From contig SKMG01000301.1 in NCBI GenBank assembly GCA_007121175.1, positions 1 through 7,225 of the forward strand: DNA of 7,225 nt. Direction: 5' to 3'. Origin of the DNA: Trueperaceae bacterium (GTDB lineage: Bacteria; Deinococcota; Deinococci; Deinococcales; Trueperaceae). Below, one piece after another: positions 1-6,560 of the stretch. Each line of letters opens with the position of its first letter. The first letter of the stretch is position 1. The notes beneath the pieces are model-generated. The model was not told where the DNA came from, did no database searches, and worked only from the letters and a program-made list of their open reading frames with translations. Made by a program: the position numbers and the translations under genes.

Positions 1-603
1 GAGCCGCTCGAGCGCGCCGTCGCGGCGAACGACGCATTCAAGCAGGCCTGGGTGTGGCTGGCGCGCGTGCGCCAGGAACTAGGCCGTTACGAGGATGCGG
101 TCGTCGCCTGGGAGCGCGTGCTGCAGCTCGACCCGGCCGACGAACGCGCGCGCTACTTCGCGGTGCTCGCGCGCCAGCAGCAAGGCGTCAGCCCGGCGGC
201 CGGGCACGCCTTCGCCGAGGCCATATCCGCGTACGAGCGCGCCGATTTCGCCACCGCCGACGCTCGCCTGCGCGAGGTCGTGGCGATCGACCCGACCTCG
301 CCCACCGCCTGGGCCTGGCTGGCTCGCATCGCCTTCGCCGAGCGCCGCTACGACGACGCCGCGATCTTCTACGGACGCGCCTCGGAGCTCGACCCCGGCG
401 ACGAAGACCTGGCGTTCTTCGCGCGCGAGGCAGCCGCGCTCGCGCGGCCGCCCGAACCCGAACCCGAGCCGGAGCCCGAGCCCGAGCCGGAGCCCGAGCC
501 GGAGCCCGAGCCCGAGCCGGAGCAGGAGCCCGAGCCCGAGCCGGAGCCGGAGCCGGATGAGCCGCCCGATGAGCCGCCGCCCGACGATCCGGAGCTGCCG
601 TGA
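1..603 (+). CDS. TPR-repeat protein with Glu-Pro-rich C-terminal tail (5' end outside window)
   Basis: The frame is open from base 1, so the true start lies upstream; the GTG at 52 is internal to the repeat and is not a credible start. The visible 200 residues begin with helix pairs typical of tetratricopeptide repeats: a W-LARVRQELGRYEDAVVAWERVLQLDP unit, then two more (ending VVAIDP and ASELDP, each with the usual Ala/Gly/Tyr/Pro pattern). TPR arrays are protein-protein interaction scaffolds, and no enzymatic motif is visible. From about residue 152 the protein turns into an (Glu-Pro)n run of 34 residues followed by D/E/P-rich sequence, likely an extended, stiff, acidic linker or tail. The stop TGA (601-603) overlaps the GTG start of the next gene, which points to translational coupling with the GerMN and S41 genes. 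The specific function is unknown. Confidence 0.85.
   Translation, partial: EPLERAVAANDAFKQAWVWLARVRQELGRYEDAVVAWERVLQLDPADERARYFAVLARQQQGVSPAAGHAFAEAISAYERADFATADARLREVVAIDPTSPTAWAWLARIAFAERRYDDAAIFYGRASELDPGDEDLAFFAREAAALARPPEPEPEPEPEPEPEPEPEPEPEPEQEPEPEPEPEPDEPPDEPPPDDPELP
454..555 (+). repeat. 17-unit GAR-CCS hexanucleotide repeat encoding (Glu-Pro)n
   Basis: Seventeen consecutive 6-bp units of the form GA(A/G)-CC(C/G), with one interruption (GAGCAG, Glu-Gln), lie in frame inside the TPR gene. The third codon position alternates between C and G, so the array is not a pure microsatellite; it may have expanded and then diverged, or be kept by selection for Glu-Pro. The opposite strand reads as a Gly-Ser run, which is a shadow and not a gene. 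Confidence 0.9.
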
Positions 604-1148
604 GGACGGTGGTGCTGCGCGTGGCGGCGCTCGCGCTGCTGCTCCTCCTGGCGCTGGTCGCGACGATAGCCGTCCGCACGCTCAACCGTCTCCCCGACGT
701 CACGCTCTACCTGATCCGCAGCGAGCCCACGCACTTCGAGCTCGAGCCCATCCACCGCAGGCTGGGCGTGGGCGGCCCGGGCCTGGCGGCCGAACGGGTC
801 ACCGAGGCGACGGTCCGCAGCGCGATCGAGGCGCTCATCGCTGGCCCGACGCCGGAGGAGGCGCAGCGCGGGCTCGTGAGCGAGGTCCCGCCCGCGACCG
901 AGGTGCGCTCGGTCCGTTTCGAAGACGGCCTCGTCACGGTCGATCTGAGCGCCGACTTCGAGGTCGGCGGCGGCACCGCCTCGATGCTCGGTCGGCTGCA
1001 CCAGGTGCACTTCACGGCGGCCCGTCCGCGCGGCGTCGAAGCCGTCCGGCTGCTGGTGGAGGGAACGCCGCTGACCGCGCTGGGCGGCGAGGGCATCATG
1101 GTGCCGCAGCCCTGGGTCGCCCCCGAGAACGGGACGCCGCGCTGGTGA
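600..1148 (+). CDS. Membrane-anchored GerMN-domain protein
   Basis: A 182-residue protein. Residues about 6-26 are an uninterrupted Leu/Ala/Val segment after MRTVVLR, fitting an N-terminal membrane anchor or uncleaved signal. There is no cysteine, so it is not a lipoprotein, unlike many GerM relatives. The rest matches the GerMN ('Germane') domain pattern: a TLYLI strand, a TEATVRSAIEALIAGPTPEEAQRGL helix with the characteristic L--GPT-EE--GL, then V-SVRFEDGLVTVDLSADF and a final GVEAVRLLVEG strand. GerMN occurs in spore germination protein GerM and in many envelope proteins of non-sporulating bacteria; its ligand is not firmly known, though peptidoglycan association is often proposed. The GTG start at 600 overlaps the upstream TGA, with GGAG at 591-594 as ribosome binding site. 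Its own TGA overlaps the next GTG, so it is the middle gene of a coupled trio. Confidence 0.85.
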   Translation: MRTVVLRVAALALLLLLALVATIAVRTLNRLPDVTLYLIRSEPTHFELEPIHRRLGVGGPGLAAERVTEATVRSAIEALIAGPTPEEAQRGLVSEVPPATEVRSVRFEDGLVTVDLSADFEVGGGTASMLGRLHQVHFTAARPRGVEAVRLLVEGTPLTALGGEGIMVPQPWVAPENGTPRW

Positions 1149-2575
1149 GACGATTGCTGTACGCGCTGCTCTGGTCACTCGCGCTGGCGCTCGGGGCCGT
1201 CGGCGTCACCCAACGGCCGGCCCTGGCGAGCGACGACGCGGGTCCTCCGGCGCCGCGTCGCGAGCTCGCCGACGCCGGCGCCGCTCAAGCCGCTCGAGCT
1301 CGGGCCGGCGCGGCCTTTGCCAGCACCTTCGACGCCCTGGTGACGCTGGTGCAGCGCGAGTACTGGGACGCGACCCATCTCGACTGGGAGTCGTGGGCCG
1401 AGGACTACCGCGAGCAGGCCGTGACCGCCCCCGACCGCGCCGCTTTCGACGCGGTCATGCGCCGCATGCTGGCGGCGCTGGGAGACGATCACTCGGTGTG
1501 GACGGGCATCCCGGCCGCCGCCGTGGCCGCGCCCGGCGGGGCGTCACTGCCGCCCCGACTGGGCGTGCAGTTCTCACTGGCGCCGGCGCGCGGCCTGGTG
1601 GTCGAGCGGGTCTACCCCTCGACGCCGGCCGAGGCGGCAGGCCTCCGCCGCGGCGACGTGGTCGTCGAGCTCGACGCGCGGCCGCTCGCCGACCTCGGCA
1701 GCCTGGCCGAGGCGAGCAGCCTGCTGGTCGAGGCGCTCTCAGAGGGCCCGGTGACGCTCGCGATCGAGCGCCGGCGGCTGCGCCTGGAGCTCGAGGTCGC
1801 GGGCGCCGCGGTGCCCTTCGGTATGCTCGCCGGCGCTCCGTACGCAACCATGCTCGACAGCTCGACGGGCTACCTCGAGGTGCCCTCGTTCAACGACGCC
1901 GGCGTCGGCGAGCTCGCCCACCGCGCGCTGGCCGAGTTGCACGCCCAGGGCGCCGTGGCGCTGGTGCTCGACCTACGCCAGAACTACGGCGGACGCTTGG
2001 TGGAGGCAGGAGTGCTGCTCGGCGCCTTCCTCGAGGGGGCCTGGGCCCACGCCTACACTCGGGGCCGCGACCTCGCTGAGCTCACGATCTCCGAAGAGCC
2101 CGTCGCCGATGCGGTGTCGGACGTCCTCGCCTGGCGCGCAGCGGTGGACCGCGACGGCGCGGACGTCGTCTCGCTGCTGGTGACAGGCGACGGCGAGCTC
2201 TTGGGGCGGGCAACGGTACGCAACGCCACCTCCTGGCGCGGACCGGTCGTCGTCTTGGTCAGCGCCCGCACGGTCTCGGCCGGCGAGCTGGTCGCACTCG
2301 CGCTGCAGGACCACGGCCGCGGCCAAGTGGTGGGGGAGGCGACGGCCGGCACCGTCGAGGCGGTGCACGCGTTCATGCTGCCTGACAACAGTCGGGTGCT
2401 GCTGGCGGTCGCCGACCTGCGCAGCGTGCACGGCCTGACCTACGCCGCGGGCGTCCACCCCGAGGTGACCTCGCGTGCCGAGGCCGGCGAGCTAGCGCGC
2501 GGCGTCGATGCTCCGGTGGTGGAGGCCCGACGCCTGCTCGGCGGCCTGCCGTTCACTCCGGATCGGCGCTTCTGA
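1145..2575 (+). CDS. Secreted S41-family peptidase with PDZ domain
   Basis: A 476-residue protein. I chose GTG 1145 because it gives a signal peptide (Arg-Arg, then a Leu/Ala-rich core, likely cleavage after Ala28 in PALA) and the GTGA overlap with the preceding gene; the frame is open further upstream only as a shadow of earlier genes. A helical segment with L-GDDHS (His116) comes first, then a PDZ domain at about 139-212 (LGVQFSL...GLVVERVYPSTPAEAAGLRRGDVVVELD). The S41 core follows: GYLEVPSF at 242, LDLRQNYGG at 275-283, and the nucleophile motif TVSAGELVALAL with Ser378. In classical CtpA/CtpB proteases a Lys sits 25 residues after this Ser in a GKG motif, with Gln four residues later; here those positions are Thr403 and Val407. 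It is therefore not a classical Ser-Lys CTP. It may belong to the tricorn/IRBP-like branch, which uses His and Glu, or be inactive. It likely works outside the cytoplasmic membrane. Confidence 0.88.
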   Translation: MRRLLYALLWSLALALGAVGVTQRPALASDDAGPPAPRRELADAGAAQAARARAGAAFASTFDALVTLVQREYWDATHLDWESWAEDYREQAVTAPDRAAFDAVMRRMLAALGDDHSVWTGIPAAAVAAPGGASLPPRLGVQFSLAPARGLVVERVYPSTPAEAAGLRRGDVVVELDARPLADLGSLAEASSLLVEALSEGPVTLAIERRRLRLELEVAGAAVPFGMLAGAPYATMLDSSTGYLEVPSFNDAGVGELAHRALAELHAQGAVALVLDLRQNYGGRLVEAGVLLGAFLEGAWAHAYTRGRDLAELTISEEPVADAVSDVLAWRAAVDRDGADVVSLLVTGDGELLGRATVRNATSWRGPVVVLVSARTVSAGELVALALQDHGRGQVVGEATAGTVEAVHAFMLPDNSRVLLAVADLRSVHGLTYAAGVHPEVTSRAEAGELARGVDAPVVEARRLLGGLPFTPDRRF

Positions 2576-2638
2576 CGGGCCTGCTGCTGCGCCCCGAGCC
2601 CTCACGGACCGCGCAGTATGCCCTCTTCGGTAAGTCGG

Positions 2639-2671
2639 TTGAACATCCTCATCGGAGCCCCGTGTTAGACT
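2639..2671 (+). promoter_or_regulatory. Candidate extended -10 promoter upstream of the SurA-like gene
   Basis: TGTTAGACT (2663-2671) fits the extended -10 form TGnTAnnnT. TTGAAC at 2639-2644 resembles a -35 but lies 21 bases away, longer than the usual 17, so the extended -10 would carry most of the recognition. A start near 2678 would give a leader of about 180 bases that crosses the tRNA-Arg gene in antisense. It is the only plus-strand candidate I found between the S41 gene and the next coding region. No convincing terminator for the S41 operon is visible in 2576-2733. Confidence 0.4.
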
Positions 2672-2733
2672 CCCCGTCGCTGTCCACAAGGCGGCTGGTG
2701 CTCCATGACGAACTGCACTGTGCCGCTGGAAGA

Positions 2734-2810
2734 TGGTGCGCCCGACAGGACTCGAACCTGTGGCCTTTCGCTCCGGAGGCGAACGCTCTATCCGACTGAG
2801 CTACGGGCGC
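2734..2810 (-). tRNA. tRNA-Arg (anticodon CCG)
   Basis: Reading the minus strand, a full cloverleaf folds. The 7-bp acceptor stem is GCGCCCG with CGGGCGC; the D arm is GCTC...GAGC with GG in its loop; the anticodon stem is TTCGC/GCGAA around the loop CTCCGGA, giving anticodon CCG (reads CGG); a 5-base variable region follows; and the T arm is ACAGG-TTCGAGT-CCTGT. The discriminator base is A (2737) and a CCA end is encoded (2736-2734). All stems pair perfectly by eye, so the gene looks functional. It is divergent from the SurA-like gene, and its own promoter lies just upstream at 2824-2852. No clear T-rich terminator is seen after the CCA end. Confidence 0.97.
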
Positions 2811-2823
2811 TCAAGCAAACGCC

Positions 2824-2852
2824 AACCTAGCACCGGCCATGGAGGACGTCAA
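2824..2852 (-). promoter_or_regulatory. Promoter of tRNA-Arg(CCG)
   Basis: On the minus strand TTGACG (2852-2847) and TAGGTT (2829-2824) are separated by exactly 17 bases, and the -10 is preceded by TGC, making the extended form TGnTAnnnT. Transcription would begin around 2817, a few bases before the mature tRNA end at 2810. The -35 element overlaps the ribosome binding region of the divergent SurA-like gene. Confidence 0.7.
2841..2846 (+). promoter_or_regulatory. Ribosome binding site for the SurA-like gene
   Basis: GGAGGA lies 11 bases before ATG 2858, slightly far but the best match around. It supports ATG 2858 over the ATG at 2839, which is in another frame and starts no sensible protein. 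Confidence 0.65.
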
Positions 2853-2857
2853 GTCAA

Positions 2858-4885
2858 ATGAAACTAAGCCGCCGTTCCAACCTCATCATCCTATGGATCC
2901 TCGCGGGCGCTCTCGTGCTCGGCATGGTCATCACCTTCACGCCGACGATGGGCCTCGGCACCCGCGGCGGCGCGGCTGGTGCGCCTGCCCTGCTGGTCAA
3001 CGGCGAGCCCATCAGCGAGCTGGCGGTGGTGAGGGCGCGCTCGAACCCACTGTTCAACCTCGTCCGGGAGGGCGAGGTGGGGCGCGACCTGGAGCTGCTG
3101 CTGATCGACGAGCTGGTGCGCCAGGAGCTGGTGCGCCAGGAGTCCGCCCGCCACCGCGTCACCGGTGGCGAGGTCCGCGCCGCGGTCGAGGACTTCCGCG
3201 TCAGCCGTGGCGTCGCGGGCCGGGCCAACGACTCGCAGTACCTCGCGCTGATCGGCGCGTCGGGCTTCACCGACGAGACCTTCCGCCGCTACCTCGAGCA
3301 GCAGCTCAGGCAGGAGAAGTGGCAGGCTGAGCTGCTCGACGGCGTGAGCGTCACGCCGGAAGAGGTCGAGGCGTATTACCACGCCAACAGCGAGCTCTAC
3401 CGCACCGAAGAGCGCCTCCGCGCCCGCGAGATCGTGCTGGCAGAGGAGGCTGAGGCCGAGGCCATCCGGGCCGAGCTGACTGCCGGCGCCGACGCAGCCG
3501 AGCTGGCGAGAGAGCACTCGCTGGAGCGAGCCGACCGAGACGGCGCCGTCGGCGCGGGCAGCGGTGAGACGGAGCCGCGCCCGGTGGGCCGTCCGGCGCT
3601 GCCGACCGCCGTGGCCACCGCCGCCTTCGCCCTGCGCGGGCCGGGCATCACCGACGTCATCGAGGTGGGCGGCCGCTACCACATCGTGGTGGTCGAGGAG
3701 TTCCTGCCGGCTGCGACGCGGCCCTTCGAGGAGGTCTCGGAGGTCGTCGCCGAAGATGCCCTCGAGGCGAAGCAGGCACAGGCCTTCGACGAGGAGCTGC
3801 GCCGGCTGCAGCGCGAGGCGCGCGTGGTCATCCCCGAACCCAATCCGCTCGAGCTCACCTACGACGAGCGGGTGGTCGCGACGGTGGGCGATACCGACAT
3901 CAAGCGCTCGGAGCTGGTGCGCGCCACCTACACCAACCCCCAGATCCAGCAGGCGCTCTCGCCCGACACGGCCTTCCTGATCACGGGCTTCTTCAAGCCC
4001 GCCATCCTCGACCAGCTGATCGACCAGGAACTCGCCTACCAGGGTGCCGGGGAGCTCGACGTGCCGTTCGTCGGCCCCAGGCGCTTCGTCGCCCAGAACG
4101 CCCTGGAGTACGTCGCGCGTGACGTCAGCGTCGGCGAGGACGAGATCGAGGCGTACTACCAGGCCAACATCCAGGCCTACACGGTGCCGGCGAGCGCCTC
4201 GGTGAGCCGGGTCGACTTCGACGACGTCGAGTCCGCCGAAGACTTCCGGGCGGCGCTGCTCGCGGGAGAGCCGGTGCAGGAGGCGGTCGAGGAGACCGGC
4301 GGCAGCCTGACCTCGCTCGGGACCGTGCGGCCGGGCCAGCTCCAGCCGGATCTCGACACTGCCCTGTTCGCGACCGAGGCCTTCGAGCCGCTCGAGCGAG
4401 GCGGAGAGGTCAGTGACGTGCTGGTGCTGCTGTCTCAGCCGGAGACGCTGCCCGAGGAGCTCGAGGACCAGGGCGAGGAGGCCGGGGCCATCGAGCAGGA
4501 GCAGCAGATCGTCGTGCTGGTGGCCGATCGCACCCCCGAACGGGTGCGCCCGCTGAGCGAGGTCCACTCGCAGGTCGAAAACGCGATCCTCAGCGAGCGT
4601 CGCGCCCAGGTGCGGAGCGATTGGTTGGCCGAGCTGCGCGAGGAGATCCAGGTCGTGAACCACGTGGAAGCCGACCTCGACGGCGATGCGTTCGGCGTGC
4701 CTGGCTTCAGCTTCGAGGTCGAGGAGTTCGAGGAGGCCCTGGAGGACGACGGCGCCGGGGAGCTCGAGCTGCCGACCGAGGGCCTCGGCGACGACGACGG
4801 CGTCGAAGGGGTGCAGGACGACGGGGTCGAACAGTTGCAGGACGACGAAGTCGGCGACGAGGGTGAGGCCGGTTCGGTAGACTGA
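2858..4885 (+). CDS. Membrane-anchored SurA/PpiC-like folding factor with duplicated architecture
   Basis: A 675-residue protein. After MKLSRRS, residues 8-28 form one hydrophobic segment that likely anchors it in the cytoplasmic membrane with the bulk outside. It has two SurA-like halves. In the first, LLVNGEPISELAVVRAR opens a helical chaperone region (about 45-160), VTPEEVEAYYHANSELY begins at 165, and a parvulin-type rotamase-like domain spans about 188-285 (AREIVL ... GGRYHIVVVEE, His275). The second repeats the plan: VVATVGDTDIKRSELVRA at 339, a helical stretch, VGEDEIEAYYQANIQAY at 425, then a more degenerate domain to about 590. The first parvulin histidine, usually in an -RHIL- motif, is Glu191, so isomerase activity is doubtful and a holdase/chaperone role more likely. 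Residues about 605-675 form a very acidic tail with two GV(E)-QDD-type repeats. SurA/PrsA-type proteins help exported proteins fold. purH starts 3 bases after the stop, so they are probably co-transcribed. Confidence 0.87.
   Translation: MKLSRRSNLIILWILAGALVLGMVITFTPTMGLGTRGGAAGAPALLVNGEPISELAVVRARSNPLFNLVREGEVGRDLELLLIDELVRQELVRQESARHRVTGGEVRAAVEDFRVSRGVAGRANDSQYLALIGASGFTDETFRRYLEQQLRQEKWQAELLDGVSVTPEEVEAYYHANSELYRTEERLRAREIVLAEEAEAEAIRAELTAGADAAELAREHSLERADRDGAVGAGSGETEPRPVGRPALPTAVATAAFALRGPGITDVIEVGGRYHIVVVEEFLPAATRPFEEVSEVVAEDALEAKQAQAFDEELRRLQREARVVIPEPNPLELTYDERVVATVGDTDIKRSELVRATYTNPQIQQALSPDTAFLITGFFKPAILDQLIDQELAYQGAGELDVPFVGPRRFVAQNALEYVARDVSVGEDEIEAYYQANIQAYTVPASASVSRVDFDDVESAEDFRAALLAGEPVQEAVEETGGSLTSLGTVRPGQLQPDLDTALFATEAFEPLERGGEVSDVLVLLSQPETLPEELEDQGEEAGAIEQEQQIVVLVADRTPERVRPLSEVHSQVENAILSERRAQVRSDWLAELREEIQVVNHVEADLDGDAFGVPGFSFEVEEFEEALEDDGAGELELPTEGLGDDDGVEGVQDDGVEQLQDDEVGDEGEAGSVD
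3110..3139 (+). repeat. Exact 15-bp tandem duplication (Glu-Leu-Val-Arg-Gln twice)
   Basis: The unit gagctggtgcgccag occurs twice head to tail, in frame, adding five residues (85-89 and 90-94) within a helix of the SurA-like N-terminal region. Identity down to synonymous positions suggests a recent duplication. Confidence 0.9.
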
Positions 4886-4888
4886 GGT

Positions 4889-6409
4889 ATGCCCCGTGCC
4901 CTGCTGTCCGTGTCCGACAAGTCTGGCATCGTAGCGTTCGCCACCGGTCTGGTCGAGCTAGGCTTCGACCTGGTCTCGACCGGCGGGACCGCGGCGGTGC
5001 TGCGCGAGGCCGGACTGCCGGTAGAGAAGGTCGACGCCGTCACCGGCGCTCCAGAGATCCTCGGCGGACGCGTCAAGACGCTGCACCCTCGCGTCCACGG
5101 CGGCCTGCTCGCGCGCCCCGACGCCGAGCACGAGGCCGAGCTCGAGCAGCACGGCATCGAGCGGTTCGACCTGCTGGCGGTGAACCTCTACCCGTTCCGC
5201 GAGACGGTGGCGCGTCCGGGCGTGACCCTCGCCGAGGCGATGGAGCAGGTCGACATCGGCGGTCCGGCGATGGTCAGGGCTGCGGCGAAGAACCACGCCG
5301 CGGTGGTCGTGGTCGTCGACCCGGAGTCGTACGACACGGTGCTCGCCGAGTTGCGCGAGGGACACGTCGCGCCGGCGCGGCGCCGCGAGCTGGCGCGCGC
5401 CGCTTTCGCGCACACCGCCGCCTACGACGCTGCCATCGTCGGGTGGCTCGATGGCGAGGAGCCGCTGCCGTCGTCGCTGCACCTGACCTTGGAGCGGGCT
5501 GAGAGCCTGCGCTACGGCGAGAACCCGCACCAGGCCGGCGCCCGCTACCGCGAGGCCGGCAGCCAGGGGGTGTGGGACTTGGTGCAGCAGCACGGCGGCA
5601 TGGCGCTGTCGTACTTGAACGTCTTCGACGCCGACGCCGCCTGGCGGCTGGCGCACGCCTTCGGCGAGGTGCCCACCGCGGTGATCGTGAAGCACGCCAA
5701 CCCGTGCGGCGTCGCCTGCGCGGACACGTTGGCCGAGGCTTACCAGCGGGCCTTCGACGCCGATCCCAAGTCGGCCTTCGGCGGTGTCGTGGCGCTGAAC
5801 GGCCACGTCGACGCCAAGCTGGGGGAGAGCATCGCCGGTAACCCCAAGGCCGACGTGCTGATCGCGCGCGGCTTCGAGCCCGCGGCGCTCGAGCGCTTCG
5901 CGACGAAGCGCAAGAACATGCGGGTGCTCGGCTCACCACCTCCGGCGCAGCCGGGGTTGCAACTGCGGCGCATCGACGGCGGCTTCCTGGTGCAGGGTCC
6001 CGACACGGTCACGCTCGACCGGGAGTCGTGGACGGTGGTCACGCAGCGGCAGCCCAGCGAGCGCGAGTGGCAGGACCTGCGCCTGGCGTACCTGGTCTGC
6101 GCCGCGACCTCGTCGAACGCCATCGTGCTCGCTGCGAACGGCGTGGCAGTCGGCATCGGTGCCGGCCAGCAGAGCCGCGTCGACGCCGCCGAACTAGCGG
6201 TGAGCAAGGCCGCGGGACGCGCCGCCGGAGGGGCCTGCGCCTCCGACGCGTTCTTCCCGTTCCGCGACGGCCTCGACGTGGCGGCCAGCTCCGGCGTGAC
6301 CGCCGTGATCCAGCCGGGCGGGTCGATGCGCGATGCCGAGGTGATCGCGGCCGCCGACGAGCACGGTCTGGCGATGGTGTTCACCGGCGAGCGTCACTTC
6401 CGCCACTGA
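4889..6409 (+). CDS. purH: Bifunctional AICAR formyltransferase / IMP cyclohydrolase
   Basis: A complete 506-residue protein, about the usual PurH length. It catalyses the last two steps of de novo purine synthesis in the cytoplasm: AICAR plus 10-formyl-tetrahydrofolate gives FAICAR, which is then cyclised to IMP. The N-terminal IMP cyclohydrolase (MGS-like) domain shows RALLSVSDKSG, STGGTA (30-34), EILGGRVKTLHPRVHGG (56-72), VNLYPF and DIGGPAMVRAAAKN. The C-terminal transformylase domain shows LRYGENPHQ, YLNVFDADAAW, the KHANPCG motif with the catalytic Lys268-His269 pair, DPKSAFGGVVALN, SDAFFPFRDG, IQPGGSMRD and the terminal FTGERHFRH. No key motif is missing. ATG 4889 matches the family start, but the only Shine-Dalgarno-like GAGG (4884-4887) is one base from the ATG, so translation probably depends on ribosomes ending the SurA-like gene 3 bases upstream. 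Confidence 0.98.
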   Translation: MPRALLSVSDKSGIVAFATGLVELGFDLVSTGGTAAVLREAGLPVEKVDAVTGAPEILGGRVKTLHPRVHGGLLARPDAEHEAELEQHGIERFDLLAVNLYPFRETVARPGVTLAEAMEQVDIGGPAMVRAAAKNHAAVVVVVDPESYDTVLAELREGHVAPARRRELARAAFAHTAAYDAAIVGWLDGEEPLPSSLHLTLERAESLRYGENPHQAGARYREAGSQGVWDLVQQHGGMALSYLNVFDADAAWRLAHAFGEVPTAVIVKHANPCGVACADTLAEAYQRAFDADPKSAFGGVVALNGHVDAKLGESIAGNPKADVLIARGFEPAALERFATKRKNMRVLGSPPPAQPGLQLRRIDGGFLVQGPDTVTLDRESWTVVTQRQPSEREWQDLRLAYLVCAATSSNAIVLAANGVAVGIGAGQQSRVDAAELAVSKAAGRAAGGACASDAFFPFRDGLDVAASSGVTAVIQPGGSMRDAEVIAAADEHGLAMVFTGERHFRH

Positions 6410-6477
6410 TTTCAGGCTGCTGAGACCTAGTCCTTGTGCCATGGGATGATTGTGCCGCAACATCTTGTACCTCGGCC

Positions 6478-6508
6478 TTGCACCGAGTCGGGCGAGTCAT
6501 GGTAGATT
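6478..6508 (+). promoter_or_regulatory. Candidate extended -10 promoter for nrdJ
   Basis: TTGCAC (6478-6483) and TAGATT (6503-6508) are 19 bases apart, and the -10 is preceded by TGG, giving TGnTAnnnT. A start near 6515 would leave a leader of about 148 bases before GTG 6663, covering all the inverted repeats described below. The sequence between purH and this site (6410-6477) shows no terminator with a T tract. A weaker alternative -10 (TTGTAT, 6596-6601, with TTCGGG 18 bases upstream) would give a short leader instead. Confidence 0.5.
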
Positions 6509-6521
6509 CGAGGTCCGCTGG

Positions 6522-6550
6522 CGCCGGAGTGAGACCGACTTCACGCGGCG
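6522..6550 (+). promoter_or_regulatory. Leader hairpin 1, two-part stem
   Basis: CGCCG (6522-6526) pairs with CGGCG (6546-6550). After a small asymmetric internal loop (GA against G), GTGA (6529-6532) pairs with TCAC (6541-6544) around an 8-base loop. It would be the first structure in a transcript starting near 6515. In a genome this rich in G+C such a stem alone could be chance; its position in series with the two following elements makes it worth listing. Confidence 0.4.
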
Positions 6551-6560
6551 TTGGCCTCGT

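Noticed and set aside
95..1144. Long upstream extension of the S41 frame
   Set aside because: It overlaps the TPR and GerMN genes, is low-complexity (Pro/Arg/Ser), and the signal peptide and GTGA overlap place the real start at 1145.
369..1178. Minus-strand frame with a Gly-Ser run
   Set aside because: It is the antisense image of the Glu-Pro repeat and the GerMN gene; composition is that of a shadow.
2839..3330. Start at ATG 2839 in another frame
   Set aside because: It gives an Arg/Pro-rich shadow protein, while ATG 2858 gives a proper membrane anchor and SurA-like sequence.
2891..4663. 590-codon open frame on the minus strand
   Set aside because: It is antisense to the SurA-like gene, whose homology, anchor and ribosome binding site are convincing. 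Long antisense frames are expected at this G+C content.
6402..6408. GCCACTG, which resembles the cobalamin riboswitch B12 box, upstream of a B12-dependent enzyme
   Set aside because: It is the last codons and stop of purH (Arg-His-stop), lies upstream of the predicted promoter, and none of the other conserved cobalamin riboswitch segments are around it.
6471..6487. CTCGG/CCGAG hairpin after purH as a terminator
   Set aside because: Only five base pairs, no T tract, and it overlaps the -35 of the nrdJ promoter candidate.
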